From positions 374,743,392-374,807,391 of the forward strand of contig NC_081415.1 of NCBI RefSeq assembly GCF_030272615.1: a stretch of 64,000 nucleotides of DNA. The letters run 5' to 3'. The notes under the pieces are model-generated. The model saw only the letters and a list, made by a program, of their open reading frames with translations. It was not told the origin of the DNA and searched no databases. Both the position numbers and the translations under genes were made by a program. This document shows, piece after piece, positions 11,316-22,379 of this stretch; the stretch's first letter is position 1, and the number at the start of each line of letters is the position of its first letter. This stretch comes from Cryptomeria japonica. Lineage: Eukaryota; Streptophyta; Pinopsida; Cupressales; Cupressaceae.

Positions 11316-12411
11316 GTAAATGCACGTTCATTGTAAAGAGAGGTCTATCATCAAAGTTTGATTTCCTTTATCTCTTAGGCCCAATGTAGCCTTCATCTCT
11401 TGTATTGCTTTGCATTTAAGGCATTTAGTTTTGAATTGCCCTTGTGAAAGGGATAGGAGTTAAAAGTTGTGTGGATTACCATATTGAACTGTCTTGATTT
11501 GAACTATTGATTATGCAGTTTAAATATTTGTATCTTGAGTCTTTCTTAGCATACTTATAGAATCTTAGAGTTTCTTAAGGAGAGCTTTTTTGATTGGTGT
11601 AGATTCATGGATAACATTGAGGGATTACGAAAATACTCCCATTTTTTGGTTAGAGGTATGGGTTATCTAAAACAAGAGAACTAACAAAATCTGAATCAAT
11701 CCATATACTATGAAATAAAAGGAAGGGAATATAAAATAAAGTAAAACTTGAGGTGAATATTTAATTTGAAGATTTTTTAGGAATGGTAAATGAGAAAATT
11801 GTAACATTCACGGATCATTCAATTTCTGCAGTTATAACAAAATCAGAATTGCAATCAGCCTGATATAGTCCAAGCTAATCACAATCTGTGCAAGGATGTA
11901 ATAGGTTATGCCGTTATTCAACCGACATTCTGTAACATTAGTTCAAATAATGAAAGCCAAATGAATCTGTTCAGATAGGGAAAGTCAAATGAATCTGACT
12001 TCATAGAAACTCTGTGCCCATGCTTGAACGCTAATAATTAACTTAGATTTTTTGGAAAGTAAACAGAGCATTTAATGATATTCATCCAGATTCCAAATCA
12101 TACACAAATTTAAATATCCAAATCAAATTAAAATGACAACTTGGTTATGAATTGAATGCAACGGATACTGCTTACTGTCAAAAGAAAGTAACCCAGAACA
12201 AAACTGAGCATTTTAGTATTAATTCTAATTTTCTCGACTCCATACAAAATCTCCCACTTTTGGAGAGTAATTGAAAATTATATTTACATGGAAGAGTTTT
12301 CATTGAAGCAGAATTCAATACTCATGTTCTTTTCACTTTTGAGAATGTAAAAGAAAAACAAAAAATCATTAATTGCTGTTTTAACTACTTGAAGGGAGTC
12401 GAGAAAAAAAT
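11316..12411. other. intron 2 sequence before the gypsy element, nothing recognised
   Basis: AT-rich DNA following the GTAAAT donor of exon 2. No coding exon of the RCC1 type is visible. It ends where the LTR of gypsy element C begins. Confidence 0.45.
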
Positions 12412-12712
12412 TGTTAGGATTTCATCTGCAAAATAATATCAAATAGAACAATAACATGCAAAAAAATAAAAAATACAATGCTTAGAAAATAGTTGCAAAT
12501 TTTCTTATAGTGATAACAAGAATCACAAATCTCTCTGGGCGATCTCCTTGAGAGCAAAACTCTATTACAAAATATTATATCTATATGATCTTTAATTTAT
12601 TATAATATCAATATAAAGTCCCTACAAAGAGTGATCTACAAGGTACAATCAATGCCATGTAATATTAACTAAATAATGATACCTTGACCGTTACAATGCT
12701 CAAATTAGCACA
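12412..12712 (-). repeat. 3' LTR of gypsy element C (minus strand, about 300 bp)
   Basis: On the minus strand it starts TGTGCTAATTTGAGC at 12712 and ends AAATCCTAACA at 12412, i.e. TG...CA. It directly follows the end of the gypsy pol frame and a short purine-rich stretch (GGTGAGAGCATGG). A short LTR of this size is plausible for a Ty3-gypsy element. The matching 5' LTR was not found. Confidence 0.6.
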
Positions 12713-13708
12713 TGGTTAGGATGTGAGGGTCCTACCATGCTCTCACCCTTTGGAAAGCCTTGATCTCGAAGATTGAATTGGGAAAACTATTGTTGAAGTT
12801 GATGGAGAGCTTCCTAAGTGGCATATTTTAGTTACATTTGCTGCCACTAAACCAAAATTTTAGTGATGGTGTGGTTATAGAGAGCATGATCATTGGTCCA
12901 AAATAGCCTCTAGCTCGAGGATGATAGATCCTTGTTTATCCAATTCAAGAAGTGTAGACACAATATGAACATGTTGCCCAAGGATCCTCTTTAGACAATA
13001 GTCATGTGAATCAAGATTTATCTTGGAGGATGTAGGGAGATCCAAGATGTAGGCCACTTTTCCCCTTGCTATAGTATCTATAAGGGTCCATGATTTGTGC
13101 ATCAACTTTTATCTGCCGATAAGCTTGCGTAACATTTTCTTGTATGGTTGAGGACACAAGATAATCATATCCTCAATAGTGATTTTGCGCCTGAAGTGGT
13201 GTTGATTCGCTTGCTGTTTCATTTGAGGCCAAGTTGTCTTTGGGAGTTTGGGAAAGGAACTCATGGGTGTTGAGAATGGAGTCAACAATTTGTACTTTGG
13301 AACTGCCTAGCGATTAGGAAGCAAGGGATGGTGGAATTTGGCCATACACAACTTTATAGGGTGTCTCTTGCATTTAGACCACTACAATGCCACTGCCCAA
13401 GCATCACTTTCATTGGTAAAGGGTTTGGAAAAGTTTGGCTGCACATGTATTGGTGTAGTGCACATATCATGCTTAAGTAAATTGAAAGCCTTCTATGCCA
13501 TTTCTGACCACATGAATGCAACACAAATGGAATTTCCTTAAACATGGCAATTTGATCCTAGCCTTTGACAAATTTCTGTAATAGCCAGCAAAAGCCAAGA
13601 ATCCTTGAAGGCTTTTGAGATTTTTTGGTTTTGGCCAATTTTTCACGTCTTCAATGTTTTGAGGGTCAACCTTAATTCCTTTGGCATATATGATATGTCC
13701 TAGATATA
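12713..13708 (-). pseudogene. gypsy C pol: RT end fused to integrase C terminus
   Basis: Minus-strand reading from 13708. First comes the RT tail YLGHIIYAKGIKVDPQNIED and GFLAFAGYYRNLSKA. Then comes the start of RNase H, with a degenerate KLFQTL and LGSGIVVLMQE. At about 13372 the frame jumps to TPYKVVYGQIPPS, the C-terminal integrase region, followed by an MKQQANQHH stretch, CPQPYKK, KVAYILDLPTSSKI, CLKRILGQHV and LELEAILDQ, the GPY/chromodomain-proximal part of Ty3-gypsy integrase. Most of RNase H and the integrase core are therefore deleted. Several stops and shifts are present. The order RT-RH-IN identifies Ty3-gypsy. Confidence 0.88.
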
Positions 13709-15309
13709 TGTAATGTCCTCTTTTCTAGCACACATTGTATGATGTTGTCGTTAGCCTATTTCTCCATGGTCCTGTAGGCTAACCAAGACTCTTAAGGGAT
13801 CTTGATGATATTTGGCCTAGGCAGTTTCAGTTAACTACGATTCTGAGATGTTTTGATGTGTTTTTGGGTTACTTTGTATTTATAGTAAGTCAGTTGGGCT
13901 AGGTTAGGATCATTAGTGGTTCATGAATAATATCCTGTTAATGGTTATTGATGATATTGAGTCGAGATTTTAATAATCATTTGCGATTATTAATTTATTT
14001 ATCAATAAAGTTAAGTTATAAAGTTAAATTAAAATATTTAACTTTATTGATGTGGCAACTTAAGTTAAAAGGGAAAGTAATTTAAATATTAAAAGTTCCC
14101 TTTATTAAAATGTGGAGACATGAATTTTAAGGTGAAAACTGAAAAAGTATTTCTTCTATCCCACATTGGCTAGAAAGTGTGTGAGCTCTCCTAGGAAAGT
14201 TATAAAAGGTTCTTAAGAGCTCATTAATGGAAATGCTTGGTTTATTATTTTCTCTTGGAGAGTTTGGGAGCTTTGGCTTTCAGCAGGTTTGAGGATGGAA
14301 ACCTTTGAGCTTGGAGGCAGTGGACGAAAACCTATTGTTAGTTGGAGATATCATTTAGGCGTCTTGCTTGTGTTTCACATTTTTGGAAATGAAGGTACTG
14401 CTGTTGTAAGATACCTTTTATGTATCTACTATTCATTTTGCTAGGGTTTGAATATTGTGAAGGAGTTTGGATGCCAAACTCGTTGAGCTGCATGTTGGAC
14501 ATTGTTGGGTGCTACAGTGCTGTGAACAGTGCGTGAACAATGTTGCTACAGTGACACATCAGTTTGCTGTCCACAAGATTTTGATGATCTACTTGGCACT
14601 TCATTGACACATTATGCTGCCTAAGGTTTCAGCACCCTATTCCTAGGTTTGGACACATCTCTTTGGAGGAGTTTGGGATTATTTTTAGCTGTCATAATCT
14701 TCAGACAAAGGGCAGAAAATATCAGACCTACATAAGGAGATTCAGACATTATCTTCAGCCATTCATGTCATCAAATTATGCCTAAAGGACACATTGAATT
14801 TCAGGCCATATCCCTATTGCCATCCATTGGGGCTAAAACCCGTGACTAAAGGGAACTTCAGGGATGTAGGAAAGATTAACCCAGCAGCAGTTCAAAGTAT
14901 TAGTGACTGTTTTTTTACCAGCTGGGCTGAGCATTGTTAGCTGCAACCCTTCATTTGGAGTCTACTTCTGGTATGTGAACTTGTGCTTGAGTTGGACACA
15001 CCGTTGTAGAAGAAACTTGAAATTTCCAGATTATAATAGGATTGAAATTTGAGGAGATATTTCTGTTTTCAGTTTGAATCAGATTTGAAATAAGAATAAG
15101 CTTATGATTATTATCTTTATTATCTTGTCATTGTTATCTATTAGTCATTGTATTCAACTCTTTTTCTAAGCAAACATTGCACAAACTAAAACCTCTGAAA
15201 CAAAGGAAAACTCAGAAATCAGTCCTAAGAAGAATACATGCCAAGTGTTTGACAAAATGTCAAACCACACAAACTGAAAAAATAAGTGCAGAAAGGATAG
15301 GGGTTCTTA
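13709..15309 (+). mobile_element. solo LTR H (TGTAATGTCC family) in gypsy C
   Basis: Begins TGTAATGTCC and ends about ...TTCTTACCA. It contains TCCCACATTGG (about 14159) followed by a TATA-like TTATAAAAGG (about 14200), an arrangement shared with LTRs G and K. It also has repeated GCTACAGTG and GTGAACA words near 14505-14560. It has no coding region. It is not flanked by a target duplication: ATATA is on the left and AAAGT on the right. Gypsy sequence on the left (13427-13703) is repeated on the right (about 15311-15587). Confidence 0.75.
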
Positions 15310-15614
15310 CCAAAAGTTTGGCTGCACAGGTATTGGTGTAGTGCACATATCATGCTTGAGTAAATTGAAATCCTTCTATGCCATTTCTAACCACATGAAT
15401 GCAACACAAATGAAATTTTCTTAAACATGTCAATTTGATCTTAGCCTTTGACAAATTTCTGTAATAGCCAGCAAAAGCCAAGAATCCTTGAAGGCTTTTG
15501 AGAGTTTTTGGTTTTGGCCAATTTTTCATGTCTTCAATGTTTTGAGGGCCAACCTTAATTCCTTTGGCATATATGATATGTCCTAGATATTTGGCCTTTG
15601 TTTGGCCAAAATAA
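15310..15614 (-). pseudogene. second copy of gypsy RT segment
   Basis: About 96 percent identical by eye to 13427-13703. Read on the minus strand from 15614 it starts with YFGQTKAKYLGHI, joining on to the RT sequence that stops at 27305, once the insertion D is removed. It therefore continues element C. The repeated segment shows that the DNA on the two sides of LTR H overlaps by about 275 bp in the gypsy map. Confidence 0.85.
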
Positions 15615-17060
15615 TGTTGGAAATATTGTCATTGATGTCAAGGGCAATCAGTTGAGATTGTTGGAAATATTGTCATTGATGTAAGAGCCATTGTGAGAGG
15701 TATTCATTTTTTCAGTTGATGTCAAAGAATTTTACATTAACTGTAATTGATATTGAAGAAATCACTGTTAAGAGATTCCGAAGTTTAAATTAAAGATATA
15801 AACTTATTTATTCTGGTTGATTGCTCTTAGCATCAAAGAAAGATATACATATATATGCAATGATTGTTATCAATTAATATGCGGCATGCTGACCGATTCA
15901 TTATATGAGAAGCGATTCTGTTAGAGCAGTGATAAGAAAGATATGTTGAAGACTATTAAAAGGAAAGATTATTTCATTAAAAAGAGACTTTCATTACCAT
16001 TGAGAGAAGAGACTTCTTAGAAGTTCATTATCAGAGAGCAGCGACTTTAGACTATTGAAATATATCTAGTTCATATCCCTTGATTGGGCCGACCTAACTT
16101 GGTAAATGTTTGATGGGCCTCCTTATGTGATTATATTATGAAGCTTGTGAATGTTAAAGGGCAGGCCCAATTTTGGGCACTCAATTGTGTAACTTGTAAT
16201 TGGGTCTGGCCCTAAATGGGCATTGTAACTTGTGATTCATGCTGGGCCCTAAATGGGTGATACAATGTAACTTGTTGATGTGATAGGGCTGACCCTATAA
16301 TATGTAACTTGTAATTATTATGGGTCAGACCTGTTGGTGTTTGTTTTATCATCTACCAAACATTAGAATAGGATGCTCGAAGGCATTCTATCCTCTCCTG
16401 AAAAATCACTACTGATTCCAAGGTCTATATGTGCGAACAAGCGACTTTAGTTGAATAGCTTCTTGGGTAGTGTATGCTGAAAATCTCAAGGGGGACTTAC
16501 GTTTAACAACTGTCTTGAACTGCTGGACTTAGATGGATATAGCAATTTTAGGCTCTTCTTTTTTTTTTTGATTTTCTGGGAATTAGACTTTCAAAAGAAA
16601 AGGAAAAAGGGATAGGGTTTGAGAAGGCTAATCTAATCCTACGAATTCTGGAGACGGTATCAACTGGGTGCTCTCGAGAAACCAAACCTTGCTTCGCCAC
16701 ACTAGGGACAACTACACAAAGTCGGTGCAATCTTCGATGGGTTGTGCTTATGATCGTGATGTTGGGATGCACAGAGGACGGGCTCAGACTAACTTTGCAC
16801 GATAAGATGGAAATCATCCATTTACCAAAAGTATGAGCGGAGATACACCATCAATTGACACTTATCAAATCCTTCATTCAAATTAACAACAATGAAAGCA
16901 AATCTAAATTAATTCTAACTAAGTGTTGAGGAAATTGAAACCATGCAAATCATTCAAACAATAGGGATTACAAAGCAGTGCACATGCAATATATTATCTG
17001 GAAATGACCTTAAGCAACAATACATCAAAAACCTCACACTCTCCAAATGAGAGGAGGTAG

Positions 17061-17070
17061 CCTTATATAG
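17061..17070 (-). promoter_or_regulatory. TATA box of element F
   Basis: Minus strand CTATATAAGG, followed within 30-40 bp by CTCCTCTCATTTGG. It lies about 730 bp from the element's 3' end, as the TATA box at 61898 does (about 840 bp) in F'. It probably marks the U3/R boundary region. Confidence 0.6.
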
Positions 17071-17589
17071 TTTTCAAAAATAAATGAACTGCCGAGATCA
17101 AACAGTGATCAAGGGCCCAGATTGAAAGCTACAAACCCTAATTAAGGTTTCCCAAAACTAACTACCCTCAACCAATGAGAAAATTACATTTGGGACACTT
17201 GTCCTTCTTGCTAAATATGAACCATCGATGAAAATAGAAGGTTGTTGCATTGTGAAGTGTGCCCTTTTAGAAGCTTCTGGATAAGTCAGGTCCATTGAAC
17301 CTGGACATGCTGACTTGGAGCAATCTGATTGGTCGAAAGATGACGAGGCGCCACCTCAACGTGTTGGATGTCTTCCTTGAATTCTCCAATTTGTGTCAAG
17401 AAATTGTCTATGTATGGAAATTTGATTCCTTCTTGTCGCCATTTGATTTTGCTTGGGAGCTTGTCTTTTTCAATTCCTTCCGGAGATGAAATCCTTAAAG
17501 AAGTTGGAAGTTTATTTAACTTTTCCATATTTTCACCAAGTCTGAGAACTTTTCTTTCTTAATACCTTGAGATTCTTTCAAGTGCCTCG

Positions 17590-18060
17590 AATTTGGAGAA
17601 GAAATCCCTTCGTGAAGTATTTCATACTTAGCCAAATTTTGGCCCTCTCTATGCTTGGACGAACCTTGCTCGTGGTCCTGTCTTCAATTCTGAATTTGGC
17701 TTGAAACTCCATTTGTGTTTTCTATGACGATCCTGCCTTCAGCTGCCAATTTATGTTGCGCGGGGGGAGGGTAAAAGCTCTAGATAACCCCTTGCAAATA
17801 TGAAATGATGGGATCAAGTTGTTCAGGCATTCGCTATGATCATGCCCTCCCTCTCAATACCCTGACATTTGGAGAAGAATTTCTCCATGCCTTCATCATA
17901 ATTGAGGAAATTGGAATTTTCTCATACTTAGCCAAATTTTGGCGATCTCCACGCTCGGATGAACTTTGCTCGTGAACTTGTCCTCAATCCTCTGTTTGGC
18001 TTGATATTCTAGCTGCGATCTCTATGATGATCCCGCTTCTATTTCCTCTTGCGACCTGTA
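17590..18060 (-). repeat. diverged tandem duplication inside element F
   Basis: Two blocks about 300 bp apart (17590-17750 and 17868-18055) share CATACTTAGCCAAATTTTGG, then CTC.ACGCTYGGAYGAAC-like words, then TTTGGCTTGA and TCTATGAYGATCC. They have clearly diverged. No protein reading is convincing. Confidence 0.6.
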
Positions 18061-18929
18061 AAACCAAAGGAAAATTAGTTAGAGATCTATCTTGGATTAA
18101 AGAAGATTTTCTTTCATTTTCATACTTAGCCATGAGAATGGGATTTTCACATGTAAATTCTCCAACCTTCAAGATAACTGTGATCACAATCCAACACCAA
18201 GTGTTATAACTCCGAAAATTTCTTATACTTAGCCAAAAAAAATGATTTTCCTCCCTTCAAAATTCGAACAAATTCACTAAAAATCATTTCTTAAACTCTA
18301 GAAAAAAACTCAGAAAATACATAAATCTGCGTCATGAATTTAATTTCACCTTCGAATAAATGGAAGTAAGGCTGGAAATTTCTCAAAAATACTCAAAAAT
18401 TCAGGAGAGATTCAATAATTCTTCCGTATATTGGTTGTCTTTCTCCAAAAATCTGTGAAACTTTTGTCAAAAAGTTTATCCAACTTCCAACAATATCCAA
18501 AACTTTCTCTAGATGAACTCCAAACTGAAAGTATTTTACTATGCTCTCCTTAATATTTTCTAACTTCTTGGTGTAGACATGAAGTTTACAACGAAGTATT
18601 TGTAAATAAAGTTAAATCCTCAATCGGAAACCCTTAAAATCTTCCAACTCATGTTTCCAATTTTAACTTCATTCTTTAGGAAAGTGTTGTCATGTTTCCA
18701 AATTCGAAGAAAATATCTTCCAAAAGTTTCCAATTTGGCTATAAGTTCGAAATATTTATTAATCTTCCAATATTCTCTTTTAAAAACTTTCCATTTTGGA
18801 TTTAAGTTCGAAATCCTTATCAATCTTCAAATATTCTTTTCCAAAGAACTTGCTATTTTGGTCTCTAAGTTCGAAATCTTGAAGGATTTTCATGACATCA
18901 CTTGTATTTTCGTTGATTTTGTTTGACTT

Positions 18930-20135
18930 TTATGCTTAGGTGGACTTTTGAAGACTCACCTTCATCTTCTTCAAGCTTTGACGGACTTTTGGAAGCTTAC
19001 CTTCTTTGGCGGACTTTCCTTTACCTCTCAATGCATGGCGGAGATTTAGAGGTCTCCACATCATCTCCTTGGATAGGGCGGAGTTTTGGTGTTACTTCCA
19101 CCAAGGCGGACTTTGGTGTCACCTCCACCAAGGCGGACTTTGAAGGCTCCAATATGCTTGGAGGGTGGAGTTTAGACTTGGCTTCTATCATGGCGGGCTT
19201 CCTTGAAGGCCTCCCTTGGGCGGAGTTTTGGAGACTCTCCCTTGAGCAGACTTTGGTGAGTCCTCTACCTTGAGCGGACTTCTAAGGCCTCTCCTCATGG
19301 GCGGACTTTGGAGACTCTCCTACCTTGTTGCTTGCCAAGGCGGACTTCTAGATAACCCTTCATCAAGACTTGAAGGCTTAGGGCGGACTTTTCATATGGC
19401 TCTTCTTCCATGACTTAGCATCTTGGGCGGAGTTTGAAGACTTCTCCAACATGGGCGGACTTCCCTGAGATCACCATCATTTTGCTAGGGTAGGGTGGAC
19501 TTTAGAGGTGGCACCAAGGAGGGCGGAGTTTTGGGCTCTCTCTCCTTAGTCTTCTTGACCTATGGGGGACTTTGGAGACTCCTCTACATGGCGGGCTTTA
19601 GGCTATACCCCTTCATGGCGGACTTCTAAGACCTCTCCTCATGGGCTTCCAAACTGAACCTATACATGGCGGAGTTTTGACAAGGCTCCCACATGGCGGA
19701 CCTTGGAGGGCATTCCTTCATGGCAGACTTTGGAGGGTTGGCCACCAACATGGTAGGATAGGGCGGAGTTTCAAGTGTTGGCCACCAAGGTGCTAGGATA
19801 GGGCGGAGTTTCAAGACCATTCACTCAGCAGCACCTTGGGCAGAGTTTTGGATGACCAACACCATGGGCGGAGTTTTGGAAGGTGTTCTCCTTGGGCGGA
19901 CTTCTGGGTGACCTTAACCAAGGCGGACTTTGAAGGTCTTCCTCATGCATGGCGGACTTTGGTGTTCCCTCTCAACATGGCGGACTTTTGGAGAGACCTC
20001 AACCAAGGTGGAGTTTTAGGCTTCCACCAAGGAGGGCGGACATTGGAAGACCTCTTCAAACATGGCGGACTTTGAGCACCTCTCCATCATGGGGCGGAGT
20101 TTAGAGCTCTCTCTTCAAGGCGGACTATATATGAA
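18930..20135 (-). repeat. GGCGGACTTT minisatellite array in element F
   Basis: Around 35 copies of the core GGCGGA(C/G)TTT (plus-strand form), about 25-40 bp apart with variable spacers rich in CTCC, CATGG and ACCAAGG. In the element's own orientation the core reads AAA(G/C)TCCGCC. Short ORFs through the array are by-products of the repeat and are not called. The array lies 0.75-1.95 kb from the element's 5' end, the position taken by the dyad boxes in F'. Confidence 0.85.
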
Positions 20136-20887
20136 ATATAACATTTAAGTATAAGTGGTATTTCAATATGTCTTTTCTCTTAAGTTATATTTCATATATA
20201 TTGTCAGGATGTTTGAGAGTGGTTTCGGACCTCTAGGACTAATAATGCAAAATCTAGTTTTTGGAGGATTCTCCAATTTTCCAGACTTAGTCAAATTTCA
20301 GGATCAGGATGACATTCCAGACTTAGCCAAATTTCTTGACATTTGAGGATCAGGATGATTTTTCGAGCTGATTATCCTTTGAATGTGCCATGACCCCCTA
20401 AAATATAGAAACTTAGCTTTTTGCGCCAAAACTTGAAAATTTTGGATCGCGGTCGAAGCAGGTCAGTGGTATCAGTGCAAACCCTAGGTCCCCATTCCGA
20501 AAAAGCAAAAAGCAGACATCCCTAAAAAATAGGGAAAACTTTCTAAAAATAGCCATACCGGGGATTGGGCTAAAAGTGCCAAAAATGAAACTTCCTAAAA
20601 AATAGGAAAAAGCAAAAAAGCAAACTTTCTATTTGTCCAAATTTGTCCAAATCAATTGCGATCTTCGCCCTTTGGCCTTTCTAGGCACTTTGACGGCATC
20701 CAGACTCTGGTATCACTTGGCTTGCAAAAACTAGCTTTCAATCTCTAAGACTTGAACCGTTCAAAACTGAGCAAGGCTTGGCAAAAAATGAAGCTGAAGG
20801 CCACGAGACACTAACAAAAACCCTAGAAAGCAGGAAAAGAGAGGGTCCCCATTTGCAATGGGGTGATGTGTGAAAAAGGTCACAACA

Positions 20888-21440
20888 AGACCCTATTTTG
20901 GGCGCCAACTTTAATACACTTGATTTATGCTAGCCGACTTGAAGAATTAAAGGTCAAGTCGCCTATAAGTACAAAGTACTTATCATTGTTCACATCATCT
21001 TTTAGTGAAACTATCTCTGCAATATACAACAACAAACATCTGTAGATGCACAACGAACACTGTTGGAAGCAACAACGAACACCCTTGAAGGTCAGCGAAC
21101 TCCATCTGAAGGGCAACGAAGCTTCCCTTTTGACTGCAGTCTTCACTTGAAGGTCAACGAACTGTCATTGAAGGCTGTGGACATCATCAGCAAACTTCAT
21201 CTTTGTGACAACAACATCTGCAGATAAGTTCACTGTGTTTGGTTTGCTGATAGCTTCAAGTGTTGAAGCTCAACTGTAAAGAAACAATTAGTTATTGTTT
21301 AATAAAGATTTGAGATATTGTAGCTAGGTTTTTCACCTCCAAGAGGGAGGTTTTCCCAAGGTATAAGCGTGTTATGTGTGTGCTTTATTTTAGTTTGGTT
21401 TTCTGTTCTATATTGTTAATCTGATCATTAAAAACTAACA
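20888..21440 (+). repeat. distal part of element E 5' LTR
   Basis: Matches 22651-23206 closely and ends AAACTAACA just before the primer site at 21441. It includes a pair of TGAAGG-containing repeats near 21070-21160. A minus-strand ORF here occurs in both LTR copies but has no recognisable product and is treated as fortuitous. Confidence 0.85.
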
Positions 21441-21455
21441 TGGTATCAGAGCAGT
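21441..21455 (+). other. primer-binding site of element E
   Basis: TGGTATCAGAGCAG abuts the LTR end, the same initiator-Met-tRNA type as in copia A. It shows that E belongs to the copia class although it has no pol. Confidence 0.85.
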
Positions 21456-22004
21456 GTCTAGACTTCAAACTAAATTCACACTCTTGTGGCGAGGATATTT
21501 ATGAAGTGCTTATAGATGAGAATGGATTCTGAGTGATGGCAAGGGCCGAAGGCCACGCAGCACTCATCATATGATTCGGTGTGATCTAAGTGGATGGTTA
21601 TGTTGAAAACTAACTTATAAAGAAAAGTATTTTTTGAATTTTTCATGTTGTTATCAATTCATTGGATAGCGAATCATGTATGATAGTCTTAAACTATTAG
21701 TAACCTCTCTTGAATGTTTTTAGGACGGAGATTGCATTCTAGGGTGGATGAGCTTGATACATCCTGTGGGAAAGTCATGCAGGTTGAAGAATGGAGATGC
21801 AGCTTGCTGCCATAAGACTAAGTTGGTGGCTGAAGATGTTTTCTCGAAAAAGAAGGCTATAACATTCAGAAGGAGTGTGATGTTTCAGCTTCAGAGGGAG
21901 CTTGTTAGGCTCAGAGGGAGCCTGTTTCTTTCAGCTTAAGAGGAAGCCGCATTCTTGGGTTAATGCATTCTTCTATGGGAGAAGTTTGAGGTGAAAGCCC
22001 TCGT

Positions 22005-22335
22005 TCCACCCTCTGCGAGTAGGTATGGTGGAGCCACCCTCTACGAGTAGGCATGGTGGTGTTACATTCTTCTCTGGGAGAAGTTTGAGGTTAGAGCCCT
22101 CGTTCCACCCTCTGCGAGTAGGCATGGTGAACCCACCCTCTACGAGTAGGTATGGTGGGTATCATTGAAGAAATTCCACCCTCTGCGAGTAGGCATGGTG
22201 GTCCCACCCTTTGCGAGTAGGTATGGTGGGTATCATGGAAGAAATTCCATGAAGGGTTCATTCACCCTTTGGGAGTAGCTATGGTGAACGTATCATGTGT
22301 TTCATCCATGGGAGTAGCCATGGTGGTAGCCTCTA
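22005..22335 (+). repeat. about 28-bp tandem repeats inside element E
   Basis: Eight copies of CCACCCTCTGCGAGTAGGYATGGTG-like units at roughly 22008, 22036, 22105, 22133, 22168, 22204, 22262 and 22300, the last two most diverged. Each unit begins CCACC and ends GGTGG, so neighbouring units can pair as inverted repeats. They occupy most of the second half of the interior. Confidence 0.85.
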
Positions 22336-22379
22336 TGTGACTTGATCATTCAAGGGATCCTCCCTAGCTAAGAGGGAGT

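Larger units (their letters stand above)
16332..20887 (-). mobile_element. element F: giant solo-LTR-like unit related to F'
   Basis: Bounded by a perfect 5-bp duplication AGACC (16327-16331 and 20888-20892) that interrupts the 5' LTR of E. On the minus strand it runs from TGTTGTGACC at 20887 to ACACCAACA at 16332. Both ends, the block with AAACCCTAATTA-GGG followed by CTGGGCC and TTGATC, a TATA box (17061-17070, minus strand) and the tail with AAACGTAAG match F' at 55525-62742. There is no primer site, pol, second LTR or long ORF. It carries its own GGCGGACTTT repeat array and a diverged internal duplication. Best reading: one LTR left after recombination. A complete non-LTR element is not excluded. 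Confidence 0.8.

Noticed and set aside
16548-16817. 89-residue minus-strand ORF in element F
   Set aside because: Falls in the R/U5-like tail of F after the TATA box, begins in a polylysine-coding A tract and has no counterpart in F'.
18923-20075. ORFs of 60-116 residues through the GGCGGACTTT array
   Set aside because: They arise from repeat composition; protein repeats simply mirror the DNA repeat and run in several frames.
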